The notes beneath the pieces were generated by a model. It searched no databases and was not told the DNA's origin. It worked only from the letters and a program-made list of their open reading frames with translations. Position numbers and translations under genes: made by a program. DNA of 64,000 nt from the NCBI GenBank assembly GCA_017163975.1, contig JAFFSR010000033.1, positions 1,010,501-1,074,500 on the forward strand, in the 5' to 3' direction. Positions 10,676 to 22,674 of the stretch are shown in pieces; within the stretch, counting starts at the first letter, position 1, and the number at the start of each line of letters is the position of its first letter. The stretch is from Anastatus disparis. Its lineage: Eukaryota; Arthropoda; Insecta; Hymenoptera; Eupelmidae.

Positions 10676-13600
10676 TCAAATCACATTTTCTTTTCTTACG
10701 TAAAAAATTAATTTAGGTTTAATCATCGTATTGTTTTTTAATCGTATTTCATTCTCTTGAAAATCATCGTATAGAAGCCAACTGCCACCTTTAAAACAAA
10801 TAGCCGTATAGTGTCCTATATCTTGTGGATTTTTTGGCAATTCCGGACCTTCATAACGAACAAAACCAATGACTTGAAAACTGTTACTGTCCCAATCTTG
10901 AATAATTTTTGGTATTTTGTTTAATTTACGAGACACATCATTTAATGTGAGTCCGTAAATTTCAAAACAAATTATTTTTTCTGTAAAAAGAAATGTTTAT
11001 TAATATAATAAATGATAAAAAGAAATATTATAAAAAATAAATAAATACCAAGCATTATTTCATTTTCTATGGCTGCTCCACACGTCACACATGTCTTTTG
11101 CCGAGTCAATTGTTTTTTTATGGTATTAAATAAACATTTATTAAATAAAGTATTAAGCTGAATAATATGCGATGTATAATCAACTGTTTTTTGTTCGCAT
11201 CCGTGAGTACATGTAATAATTTTTTTTATACTAGGTATCTCCTTGAACAAATTTTGGTGTAGATCATTAACAGCCGTTTCACAAGTAACTCGTTGAGGTA
11301 TGTCAAGGCATCGATTTTTTTCTACATCATATTCTTTATAATTAAGAAGTATTTCACCCCTTAATTTGTAAGTTTTAGCCGTTATGCCTTTCTCTGCAAT
11401 ATCTTAAATTAATTTAAAAATTTTTATAGTTTGCAAATTAAAAATATACTCTTTAAATGATTTATCATCAACAGTAGCAGCTAATAAAATTTGTGCCAAA
11501 CTGTCTATTGGACATGTATTTTTAAATGCATATTTATTTTTGCCAATTTTAATAAACTGAAGGTTCATTGAAGTACCGTTCTTTATTATCGGAAGTTTTT
11601 TACTATTAGAATTAAATGATAAAATATCATTAATTTTAGCTGGATTTTTCCCTAAATATAGACTTTCCCTTTTAGAATCTTTTTCTATTTCTTTCTCTGC
11701 TAACCCTTTATGATTTTCAATTTCATTAAGAGCCACTTTGTAATTAAAATTTTCTATTTTGCTGCATGCTATACAAACCCTTTGATTATTTTTGCCAACT
11801 GAAACTCAGCATTTTTCTGATATATGTACGCTCAAATTACAAATTCGACATGTGAAATTTGCTTTTTTACTATCTCCACAAAGACAATTATATGCTGCAT
11901 TTCTAGTTGGAAATATATCTATGGAATTATTAACAATCATACTATCTTCAAAATGCGTTTTTTCTGTAATTTTTTCAAAACTCATACATTTTTCTGAACC
12001 CATACTTTCTTGCAAATCGATACTCTTTTCCGTACCATTACTTGTATCTAAATCCATAATTTCTTTTGAATTAATATTCTTTCCTATATCAATACTTTCT
12101 TCCAAGTTTATACTTCTATCTAAATCAATTCTTTCTTCTGAATCAGCTTCTTTTTCTAAATCAATACTTTTTGCACATATTTTTTTTTACATCAATATTT
12201 TTATTTAATTCTAAATTATTGTCTTCAGATACAAAACGAAATCTCCCATCATAATATTGTATAATTTTCTGTACAGTGACGTCGATTCTAGTTTTTTTGC
12301 CTTCTCTATTTAGTACACCATGCAAAATTTTGCGCATTTCACTCTCTACAGGTGCACTGGAGCTTGGTTTTACATTCGATGTGTCGAATTTATTATTGAA
12401 AATACAGGACCACATTGGAATATGTCGGCATTCCTGTATTAATTTTTTAGCTATTAAAGGGTCAGCGTGTGCATTTTCACGATCGCCTTCATTATCAATA
12501 ATTTTTGCTAGAACTTCAGCCTTGATTTCTTCGGCCCATCTTTCCCATTTTGTGGACTTATCGTTTTGTAAGAGATCATCGTTTAGATCTTCGTCATCAG
12601 AATCAAATTGATCTTCTGTGTTTTCATCTAACGCTCTTTCTAATTCATCACATAAATTATCATAATCGGGTAATTGTCCTGTGATAATAGCTTTTAATTC
12701 AGACTTAGCCAATTCACAAACAGTTGGTATTTTAGAACCGGTGATTTGAAACCCATCGGTTTCGCTAAGAGCAACAAATAATAATTTTTTTATGAACTCT
12801 TAAGCATTTTTAATAGTTTTGCATAACAACAACTGCCCAATGCAAGCCATATAAAAAACTTTAATTCTTTGAGTTTTGTTGCTTAAGAATTTGCTCCAAA
12901 TTTTCATGTAATGAGCAACGTCAATAGAAATAAGAGTGATGTTATCCATATTATCAGAATTAAAAAAACCATCACAATAATCTTCAATTGTTTGATAGGA
13001 GGTATAAGCCATTATACTGGCTGTGAGAAGAGCACGAGATGAATCACAAACCTAAAATTATTAAGAAAAGAAACAATAAAAATATTTGAAAAAATAAAAG
13101 AAACGATGAAAAAATTTATTAATTTGAATACTTTAAAAAAAATTAAGTAGTAAATCTAAAAATTATAGAAAATTGAAAAGAATAATCATTTACTATAATT
13201 ATAATATATCACAATAAATTATAATTTTTCTGCTTATAATTGTGATTAATTTTCTTATGATTTGTGATCTATAAAATACAAAAATTTCATAAAGATAATT
13301 AAAAAAATTATTGGCTTTAAGATGGTTCTGCTCATTCTGTAGTTAATATAGAAAAAAATATTCAATTAGACATATAATAACACGAATTTTGACGTTCAAA
13401 ACATTACATTTCGAAACTAACCTGCGTTTCACCACATTCACGCGTTTTATTAATTAATATTTCAATATTTTACATGGTAATAAATATGTTAATGCATATA
13501 TTTAAAAAGGTTAACGCCTGAACTATTAAACTTTTGTTTTTTAAACGCTTATTAGATCCATGTCAATAAAAATTCTTTCTTTTACTGATTTCCGATGTAA

Positions 13601-15917
13601 GTCTTTCATAAGAACTAATCTTAAAGTACTAAGTTCCAATAATTATTTTAATAGTTTTACACGAAAGTGGCATTGAAATTTCGCATATATTTTAATTGTA
13701 TGCAAAAATTCAACTATTTTATAATTATATTTTTAGAACATTCGGAAAAAAATAGAATCTCCTTAGCGAAATTTTATCAATAAAAAAATTAAGTATAAAT
13801 AAAAATTTTAGTAATAAATACATATGATTAAAATGTAAAAAATTTTTGCATAGAAATATAGTTTTCTTTTTTATTAATTTTTATTAATAATAAAAAAATT
13901 TTTGAAGAATTTTTAAAAATATTCCTAAGTCTATGCAGTAATAACAGAAACACCTTACCACTTGTTTTGGAGTATTAGCTCCCAGTTTCGCCATCCTCAT
14001 TAAAAACATATTGATACTCAAAGTATCTTGTCTTTCGGTGATAGCTTCGCCAATTGCATACTGTCCATAATCACAATTAATTACTGCCAAATGCAAAAAT
14101 AAAGATCTTGATTTGCTTTTATCTGCATGTATTAATTTCATTGCTATCCCGGAGGTGGAATCCAAAATTAAAGGCACTTCAGCTGAATATAAATTCCATA
14201 ATTTGATTTGATAATTGGAAAATATAAAAATAAAAAATGGATCATATCCAATATGCTGCATGTTATTTATTCCTATGGGTCCTCTTTTCATTATACTTAA
14301 AGCCTTTAGAAAATCTGTATGAATATAGTTGGAAACTTTATTCTCATGTTTCGCATTCAATAGAATGCGATCGCTATATAAAATTGGAGGATCAGAATCA
14401 CCATGTTGTTGCAATTCTCTTCTTTTCTCCGCATTATAGATGTGAATTTCTTTATTTGAAATTTCTTTGCAAACTTTCTCGCGGTTTGAACCTCTTAATG
14501 GTCTTTTGCCACATTTTCTCCCCATGTTTTCATTTGTTAAGCGGCATTTTATAATAGTGACTAAATTATTTGAATAGTTATCTATTTTACAAACTATTTT
14601 TGAGCCGCAGTCACATTCACCTTAAAAAAGAATAATTAACTTAAAAAAAGATTTTTTAAATACGTAAAAAGATATATTTCATTCTGAAATTTACATTAAT
14701 TTTTAATAAATCGGTGGTAAAATAGTATCTATAAAAGAACTTTAATAAAATATACAATTTTAAGATTAATGAAAAACTTATAAACAATCATTGTAAATCA
14801 CTGATAAAATCAAACACACGGTTACCTAATGAAGATTTCACAAAAAATTTTTATAAATCATTTATTTTCAAGATGAAACAAAATTTATAAAAAAATATCA
14901 ATAGAATAAATTTCTAAGATTCAAAAAATTCTGGTATATTTTACGAATTAAAAATTAAGTAAACAAATGATTTTACATAAAAAGTTAATTTCTGAAATTA
15001 TCTGTTAAATATACAAAAAAAATTAGTAAATATTATAAAATTTTTACATAAAATTATAGTAAATCATATTTTATTCCAAACCTTAAGTAAAATTAAGATT
15101 ATGCTTTTTAGAATCTTTGCATAAAATCATCAAAGTACGTTAAAAAAAGAGATTCACATTAAATATTCAAATTTAGAAACAATGAAAGACAAAGAAAAAT
15201 TTAAAAAAAAAACAATAACTATAATAGCTGTTAAAATAAAAATAAAAGTTGTAAAAAGTATTTATAAATAACTTTTTGTTTATAGCTTATAATGTTTTTG
15301 TAAACCACTTTTTTATTCTTTACAGCTATTTCATTCAAATTGAAATTTTTTTTTCGTAAAAAAATGTATAACTAACCATGAAGTGTTCCCTCTGAGCCAT
15401 CTCGGGTTAGATGATGATATTTAAATTTAAAAGCGTGCTCTAATTTTTTGGTATTCCAAATAGCTAATGCTATTTCATCAGCCCATAAATCAGCTTCTAA
15501 AACTGTACAAATTCGCTTTTTCTTTCTTCCTTTAATTGTTAAATAATGTGTTGTTTCTCTCACAATATTTTTAAATAATGTTTTCTTGATTTCAACATTG
15601 AATTCAGAAAATTCATTTCTTTCAAAATCACTATCTACACTTTTTATCGAATCGATTGAATTATTTTTGATTTCTTCAAAACTTGTGTTATTTTTATTCA
15701 ATAATAAGTTTTTCAAGTCGAATCTATTATTTACAACATAAGAATGAATCGTTGATGTCGATAACGTTAGTTCTTCAGATAAAGAAATCCACACCTCATC
15801 TGATTTTGTCGCTATTTGTCCCTGTTTTACAATTCTTTCTTTATAAAATAGAACTTTATTTATAATTTCACTTTTATCCACTAAGCATGGTTTTCCAGGC
15901 CCACGTTTTAAACTCAT
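10676..15917 (-). pseudogene. MULE/NOF-like transposase fused to ubiquitin-protease-like domain
   Basis: A four-exon model reads: exon 1 15917-15377 (GT donor); exon 2 14620-13959; exon 3 from 13051 down to 11049; exon 4 10980-10676. All junctions are GT-AG and keep frame, and the last intron is 68 nt. Product order: a basic N-terminus with a possible helix-turn-helix; a CDCGSKIVC zinc-binding stretch; a DDE core with D in VPLILDSTSGI, D in CDSSRALLTA and the DVAHYMKIW block; a Ser/Asp/Glu-rich linker with SID repeats; a Cys-rich zinc-binding segment; then a ubiquitin-specific-protease-like end. That end has a Cys box (NTCPIDSLAQILL), CX3C and CX2C zinc ligands and a His box (GHYTAICF, WLLYDD). 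The gene is dead: stops at 12800-12802, 11806-11808 and 11404-11406, plus a frameshift in the poly-A run near 12182. MULE-like assignment and protease activity are family-based inference. Confidence 0.72.
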
Positions 15918-16944
15918 TTTGAATAAATATATCCAATAATTTTAACAAACAATCGATAGATGTAACAGTCCATAAATTAAAAACGTTATTATAAAGAACT
16001 AATTCGTGTAAGAAAGGTTTTTTTTGCATGATCACGTGAAACAAAATTTTCATCCTACTCTTTATATACTATCAAAAAGTGGGGGAATCTTATTTGATGA
16101 GTGTCTATTACATGATTAATTTCCAAACTTTTAGAAGTAGAGGAGGGAAAATATATGATAGGTTAACTAAGGGCCAATCAGCGAAGAAGAGAAAGAGAGA
16201 TAAGAGAGATCAAATTCTCTGTATTTCTATAAAAACATGTATGCGTGCAGCAACCAGTACGTTAGGTATAGAATACATATACTGCCCATAGTAAACTATA
16301 CTAAACTTCTTTGATGCGGTTCGTTTTTGAAGTTAATACTTCTTTTGGCGCGCCTCGAAAATTTGCAGGGGATAAATTTACGAGTTTCCGTCACGATACA
16401 TTTTCATATGTATTGTGTACGTGTGACTTCATCTGTGCGCGCATACACAAACTAAGAATAAGAGAGGGAAGAGAGAAAGCAAATAAGTCGTTGTGCGTAT
16501 ACGTATTATTGGGCTACGACACGAGCCTACAGTATGTATAAAGCGCGCACTCACCCGCATCGAGAGCGCGGTGGCGTAGCGCATAGAGCTCTTGCCTTCA
16601 ACGTGGAGGGCGTAGGTTCGAATCCTGGCCAGGCACCTCTGACTTTTTTTCGAAAGGAAAATTAATGTATGTGCTAACAATATCGCGACTCTCAAAAAAA
16701 TCCGATTTCATTGGGTATCGGTTGATTGTTGGTCACAGAAAGTGACTGATCATCCATCGGTAGTCAAAGATTTCGGTATGATGTATCTGACAGTCACCTG
16801 AGTGATGTGTAAAACAAGAACCAGGGTGACTCCCTCGATATCATCTTATTAAAAAGGTTAACATATAGGAGACAATATCCTATATGTTAACCTTCACAAT
16901 AGTCAATATTCACCACGGGAGTAAATGAAAAATGCCTTTAATCG
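15918..16944. other. 5' flank of the transposase gene inside the 16-kb element
   Basis: The region just upstream of the transposase ATG should hold its promoter, but no clear TATA/Inr is evident. A 20-bp palindrome, AGGTTAACATATAGGA and its partner, occurs at 16854-16893. A tRNA-like sequence lies at 16566-16636. Short open frames here lack protein features. Confidence 0.4.
16566..16636 (+). ncRNA. tRNA-like sequence (SINE head or pseudo-tRNA)
   Basis: GCGGTGGCGTAGCGCATAGA gives an A-box-like segment and GGTTCGAATCC is a perfect B box. The acceptor and anticodon stems do not close properly, so this looks like a tRNA-derived SINE promoter or a degenerate tRNA. A T7 run follows shortly after (16644-16650), which would terminate Pol III. 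Confidence 0.45.
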
Positions 16945-17419
16945 ATGAGCCTGAAGGTTCCGACGTCCAGATCCGACAATATTAAAATAAATTTTTTTTC
17001 ATTTAAACCACTTTGAAATGACTTAAATAATCTTGTTAACTCTGAAAGTGATCGTAAAAAAAATTTGAACTACTTCGGATTACCGGAAGGTAGATATAAT
17101 GACCTGAGATTAATAACATACTTTTGTGTATATACAAAAATATGCTAAATACACAAGAGTAAAAACATTTAGTGATTACTAAAAATAACCAGCCGGAAAT
17201 CACTAAATTCACTACATTAACATTCAATTTATGATTAATAATAATTTGGGCCTTTTTCTATTACCGGAAAAATATAAAACTGGCCCGACTTCGATTAAAT
17301 AATGTTGTTACATACCAAAAAATTATTCAAATTCGGAAATCCGAAAAATTCATATTTTTATTGATATAACTAACTGCTAATGGTTGTACATCCTTTATTA
17401 ACAATTAAATTGAAATAAA

Positions 17420-18905
17420 AAAAGATCTGGTGTAGTATCAATCAGCGGAAGACAACTATATAATAAGAAATAGCTTGAAAGCCGTGATGTGAATATTTAA
17501 TGTTCTTACTAATATAACGTCCTGGAAAAGTTTGAAAATCCTGAATTAATATTTAATTAATTAATGAAAACGATCCGGTGTAGTTTTCACCGACGGAAAG
17601 CAACTATATAGACCCGTGTATAATAAAATAATGCTAGTGTAATCGAAATAAAACAAGTTTAAAAGCCGCATTACGTATATTTATTGTTGTTACGAATATA
17701 ACCATCTGGTAATATTTCGGAATTTGAAATTGACATCTAAACACTTTATAAAAACCATCTGGTGTAGTTTGAACCACCGGAAGTTGACTAGATACTCCCA
17801 AATCCGATAAAATAATGCTACTACGTTATAAAAAAAAAGTTTCGAAGCCGCATTGAGAATATTTATTATTGTTACAAATATAACCAGCTGGAAACGTTTA
17901 GCAATCCTAAATTACAATCTCAATAGTTAATAGAAACCATCTGGTGTAGTTTAAACTGCCGGAAGGTAACTAGACACACCCAAGTCTGATAAAATAATGC
18001 TACTATGAAATGAAAAAAAAACAGTTTCGAAGCCGCATTGAGATTATTTATTGTTGTTACGAATATAACCATCTGGAAATCTTTCGAAATCTTAAATTAA
18101 CATCTAAACAGGTTATAGTAACCATCTAGTGTAGTTTGAACTACAGAAATTTGAGTAGATACTCCCAAATCCGATAAAATAATGCTACTACGTTATAAAA
18201 AAAATAGTTTCAAAGCCGCATTGAAAATATTTATTGTTGTTACAAATATAACCAACTGGAAACGTTTAGGAATCCTAAATAACAATCTGAATAGTAAATA
18301 AAAACCATCTGGTGTAGTTTAAACTGCCGGAAGGAAACTAGATCACCCAAGTCTGATAAAATAATGCTACTATTAAATAAAAAAAAAACAGTTTCGAAGC
18401 CGCATTGAGATTATTGATTGTTGTTACGAATGTAACCATCTGCAAATCTTCCAAAATCGTAAATTAACATCTAAACAGTTTATAATAACCATCTGGTGTA
18501 GTTTGAACCACCGAAAGTTGTCTAGATACTCCCAAATCCGATAAAATAATGCTACTACGTTATAAAAAAAAAGTTTTAACGCCGCATTGAGAATATTTAT
18601 TGTTGTTACAAATATAACCTACTGGTAACGTTTAACAATCCTAAATAACAATCTGAATATAAATAAAAACCATCTGGTGTAATTTAAACTGCCGGAAGGT
18701 AACTTGACACACCCAAGTCTGATAAAATAATGCTACTATAAAATAAAAAAATAGGTTCGTAGCCGTATTGTGAATATTTATTGTTGTTACAAATATAACC
18801 AACTGTAAACGTTTAGGATTCCTAAATTACTATCTAAATAGTTAACAAAAACCATCTGGTGTAGTTTGAACTGTCGGAAGTTAACTAGACATACCCAAGT
18901 CTGAT
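17420..18905 (+). repeat. ~183-bp tandem subrepeats, left arm of nested foldback
   Basis: CCATCTGGTGTAGTTT recurs near 17753, 17936, 18122, 18305, 18489, 18670 and 18851, with two more degenerate units before. Each unit also has CGGAAG, GATAAAATAATGCTACTA, GCCGCATTGAGAATATT and TTGTTGTTAC. Confidence 0.85.
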
Positions 18906-18911
18906 AAAAAT

Positions 18912-20120
18912 TTTTTTTTTCATCACGTAGTAGTATTTTTTTCGGATTTGGCAGTATCCAGTAAACTTCTGGTGGTTCAAACTACACCAGATGGTTACTA
19001 CAATCTGTTTAGATGTTAATTTAAGATTTTGAAAGATTTCCAGATGGCTATATTTGTAACGACAATAAATAATCTCAACGTGACTTCGAAACTATTTTTT
19101 TTTATTTCATAGTAGCATTATTTTATCAGACTTGGGTGTGTCTATTTACCTTCCGGCAGTCAAACTACACTAGATGGTTTTTTTTAACTATTTAGATTGT
19201 AGTTCAGGATTCCTAAACGTTTCCAGTTGGTTATATTCGTAACAACAATAAATATTTTCAATGCGGCTTTGAAATGTTTTTTTTATAACATAGTAGCATT
19301 ATTTTATCGGATTTGAGAGTATCTAGACAACTTCCGGTGATTTAAACTACACCAGATGGTTTTTATAAAGTGTTTGGATGTCAATTTTAAATTCCGAAAT
19401 ATTTCCAGATGGTTATATTCGTAACAACTATAAATATAGGTAATGCGGCTTTTAAACTTGTTTTATTTCGATTACACTAGCATTATTCTATCATACACGG
19501 GTCTATATAGTTGCCTTCCGGTGGTGCAAACTATACCGGATCGTTTTTATTAATGAATTAAATATTAATTCAGGATTTTAAAACTTTTCCAGGTGGTTAT
19601 ATTAGTAAGAACATTAAATATTCTCAATGCGGCTTTGAAACTATTTTTTTTTATTTCATAGTAGCATTATTTTATCGGATTTTGGAGTATCTAGTCACCT
19701 TCTGGTGGTTTAAACTACAGCAGATGGTTATTATAAACTGTTTTGATGTTAATTTAAAATTTCAAAAGATTTTTAGATGGTTATTTTCGTAACAACAATA
19801 AATAGTCTCAATGCGGCTTAAACTTGTTTTATTTTGATTACACTAGCAGTATTTTATTATATACGGGTCTATATAGTTGCCTTCCTTTGGTGCAAACTAC
19901 ACCGGATCGTTTTTATTGATTAATTAAATATTAATTTAGTATTTTTAAACTTTTCCAGATAGTTATATTAGTAAGAACATTAAATATTCACATTACGGCT
20001 TTTAAGCTATTTCTTATTCGATCAAAGTGGCATTTTTGATCATACGTTGGTCTATATAGTTGCCTTCCGGTGATTGATACTACACCAGATCTTTTTTTTA
20101 TTCCAATATTATTGTTAATA
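18912..20120 (-). repeat. ~183-bp tandem subrepeats, right arm of nested foldback
   Basis: Inverted continuation of the array at 17420-18905. The complement of CCATCTGGTGTAGTTT occurs near 18985, 19170, 19345, 19715 and 20085, with diverged units between. Confidence 0.8.
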
Positions 20121-20367
20121 AAGGATTTACAACCATTAGCAGTTGGTTACATCAATAAAAATAAGAATTTTTCGGATTTCCGTATTTGAATAATTTTTTG
20201 GTATATAACAACATTATTTAATCGAAGTCGGGCCTGTTTTATATTTTTCCGGTAATAGAAAAAGGCCCAAATTATTATCAATTATAAATTGAATGTTAAT
20301 ATAGTGAATTTAGTGATTTCCGGCTGGTTATTTTCATTAATCATAAAATTTTTACATTTTTGTGTAT

Positions 20368-21381
20368 TGTAACGTTTGGCTTTTCTGGTGAGCTGCGGTT
20401 GCATCAGACTTTTGTGAGGATGATCTACGGCGGTGGATAAAAGCCAAAGTTCAACTTAATAACTAAATTGATTTTACTGAATTAATTTAATAATGAAAAG
20501 AAAGAAAAATAGTAAATGTAATTTAAGAATTTAACTTTGTGAAAAAAAGAAATAATAATTTATATTAATATTAAAATTTAAAAGCTTAAACAAAAATAAA
20601 TAAACTTAATACTAGAGATATAAACGACAGGTCGGAATTACAGGAAAGGTTTTTGCGGAACTAGGTAAATAAGTATATTTGACGACATGGTTTAATTTAA
20701 ATGTATCTTTTGTCCATTTATTAATAATAAATCAAAGAGTGTTTATAACGACGGTATAAAAAATATAACAAAAATGCAAAACATAAAAATCTCTTCTTTA
20801 ATCTGATTAAACTAAACTAAATAATTTCTTTTGGCTGGCGGTAATAAAGAAAAATAAATTATGGTTCCTTGCTTTCACCGGTAGATGGCGTGGTGTTTAA
20901 TGACCGTCTGTAAAAAAATAAAGAACAAAAGAAAACGACATTAATATCTATAACGCAATTATTATTAACAATTATCTACGGTGGGTAAACGCGAGATCTG
21001 TTTTATCGACGGCAGTTACGGCGGCGGTAGGTGGAGGAGTATCTATGCAGTGGAATCCCCCAACTACATAGATAGGATAGGGATAGAGGTTTTTACTAAG
21101 CAAAGCATAACTTTTTTACATAGGAAAGAGAGAGAGGAGTCTGTGTAGTGGAATCCCCCTACTACTCAGATTGAAGGAAAGGAATGCAGGTACGGAGTAC
21201 TCTTACTGTGCAGAGCATAACTTCTCTACACAGCGAGAGCGGAGAGAGGACTGGCTGAGCCGGCTGCCAGCCGGTTATATATGCTATGGAGCTCGCTATT
21301 CCCATTGCGGGGGTAGCGCCTCGTAGCGGCTGAGCCCGGGTACTAAGCTTTAAGCGCGATGCTTGAATTTGCATCGTCGCA
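20368..21381 (+). repeat. Probable solo LTR (Ty3/gypsy-like)
   Basis: A 1014-bp block interrupts the right arm of the nested foldback; the left arm is continuous at the matching point. It starts TGTAACGTTTGGC, ends CATCGTCGCA, and is flanked by GTAT on both sides (20364-20367 and 21382-21385). TG...CA termini and a 4-bp duplication fit an LTR left by recombination. The TGTAACG start is common in gypsy-type LTRs. No coding region. Confidence 0.65.
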
Positions 21382-21599
21382 GTATTTAGCATATTTTTGT
21401 ATTATACACGAAAGTATGTTATTCATCCTCAGGTCATTATATCTACCTTCCGGTAATCCGAAGTGGTTGAAATTTTTCTTACGATTATTTTCAGAGTTAA
21501 CAAGATTATTTAAGTCATTTCAAAGTGGTTTAAATAAAAAAAAATTTATTTTAATATTGTCGGATCTGGACGTCGGAAACTTCAGGCTCATTTTAATCG

Positions 21600-22674
21600 T
21601 ATGTTTGTCAAATACGTTTGGTGCCAAATACATACGATTTAAGATATTTATCGTTTTTACACCCTAGGCGAATGATCCACTATTATAATTCGACTTTGAA
21701 AGCTCTTGAGGACACTTTTTATCCAATACTGTACCAGTCTAATACGGTACTGTAGATTTTTAAGTCATTAGTAAAAATCAAGTTACTATATTTTTCTATA
21801 AACATAAAGATTTTTGTTAATAAATCAAGTTTAATTAAATAGCTATACGAAAATCTTTATTTTATATTTGTCTATAACATGATAAGATGTATCTCTATGA
21901 ATTTCGAAAATAAAATATTTTGTATAAATTTGGCTATGAACGTTGCATATGTATTTATAAATTAGCTCAAGTTGCTATAAAGTTGTGTGAAATCAAAACT
22001 AAGGTGGTGTAAAACAAACACTATATCTGTACTCACGAATATTAACAATCTTTTCATTTTATAGCAACATTTCCGAAAAATAAATGCATTAGCTTATAAT
22101 ATGTACCATTGTATACAAATTATTCAGTCAAATTTTTAAATAGTTTAAAAATTGTACGATTATAAAGCAGATGAAATTTTTAAAAGAAAGTCTTACAATT
22201 TTAAAAACTGCTAATAAGTTTTAAGAAAATCGGAAATTGCGCCAAAAAGATGCGGCTTTTTTTTCATAATTTTATGTAAGAATCATCAATTTTGTTTAAA
22301 TTACGAGAAATTATAATTTACTTAAAAATGAGAAAAAACACAAAATTATATACATGAACGCACAATAGATTCGGAATGAAAAATTAGCATTATTTTAAAG
22401 AATTATAAAGAAGCGCATGTTTATTTTTAAACGATTTATCAAGATCTTACAAAAAGTTTAAAAGAAAAATCGTTCTTTTCGAGATTTGAAAATATACATA
22501 GGTTTAAAACCAAAATCAAAAATGAAAATTTTTTTTATAGAATGTATAGTAGTTGCTGATTTAAATATACTTTTAACCTTCATTTTTGATTACTGGCAAC
22601 TTTGGAAAAATGTATATTTTTTGACGCAAAAAAACTTTAATAAAATTTTTTTCATTCCGCTTTTATGTTTTTAA
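21600..22674. other. AT-rich spacer within the 16-kb element
   Basis: No gene, RNA or repeat recognised. Short plus-strand frames (e.g. 22486-22674) are AT-driven and lack domains. Confidence 0.45.

Larger units (their letters stand above)
16945..21591. mobile_element. Nested foldback element with subrepeat arms
   Basis: ATGAGCCTGAAGG at 16945 and its complement ending at 21591 are flanked by perfect 8-bp direct repeats TTTAATCG (16937-16944 and 21592-21599). The two arms meet at about 18910 and are mirror images throughout: a unique outer ~480 bp, then a run of ~183-bp subrepeats. There is no coding region. It is about 3.6 kb once the 1014-bp probable solo LTR in its right arm is removed. 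It sits inside the 16-kb element and shares with it the 8-bp duplication and subrepeat-built arms, but not the terminal sequence. It may be a non-autonomous relative (inference). Confidence 0.82.
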
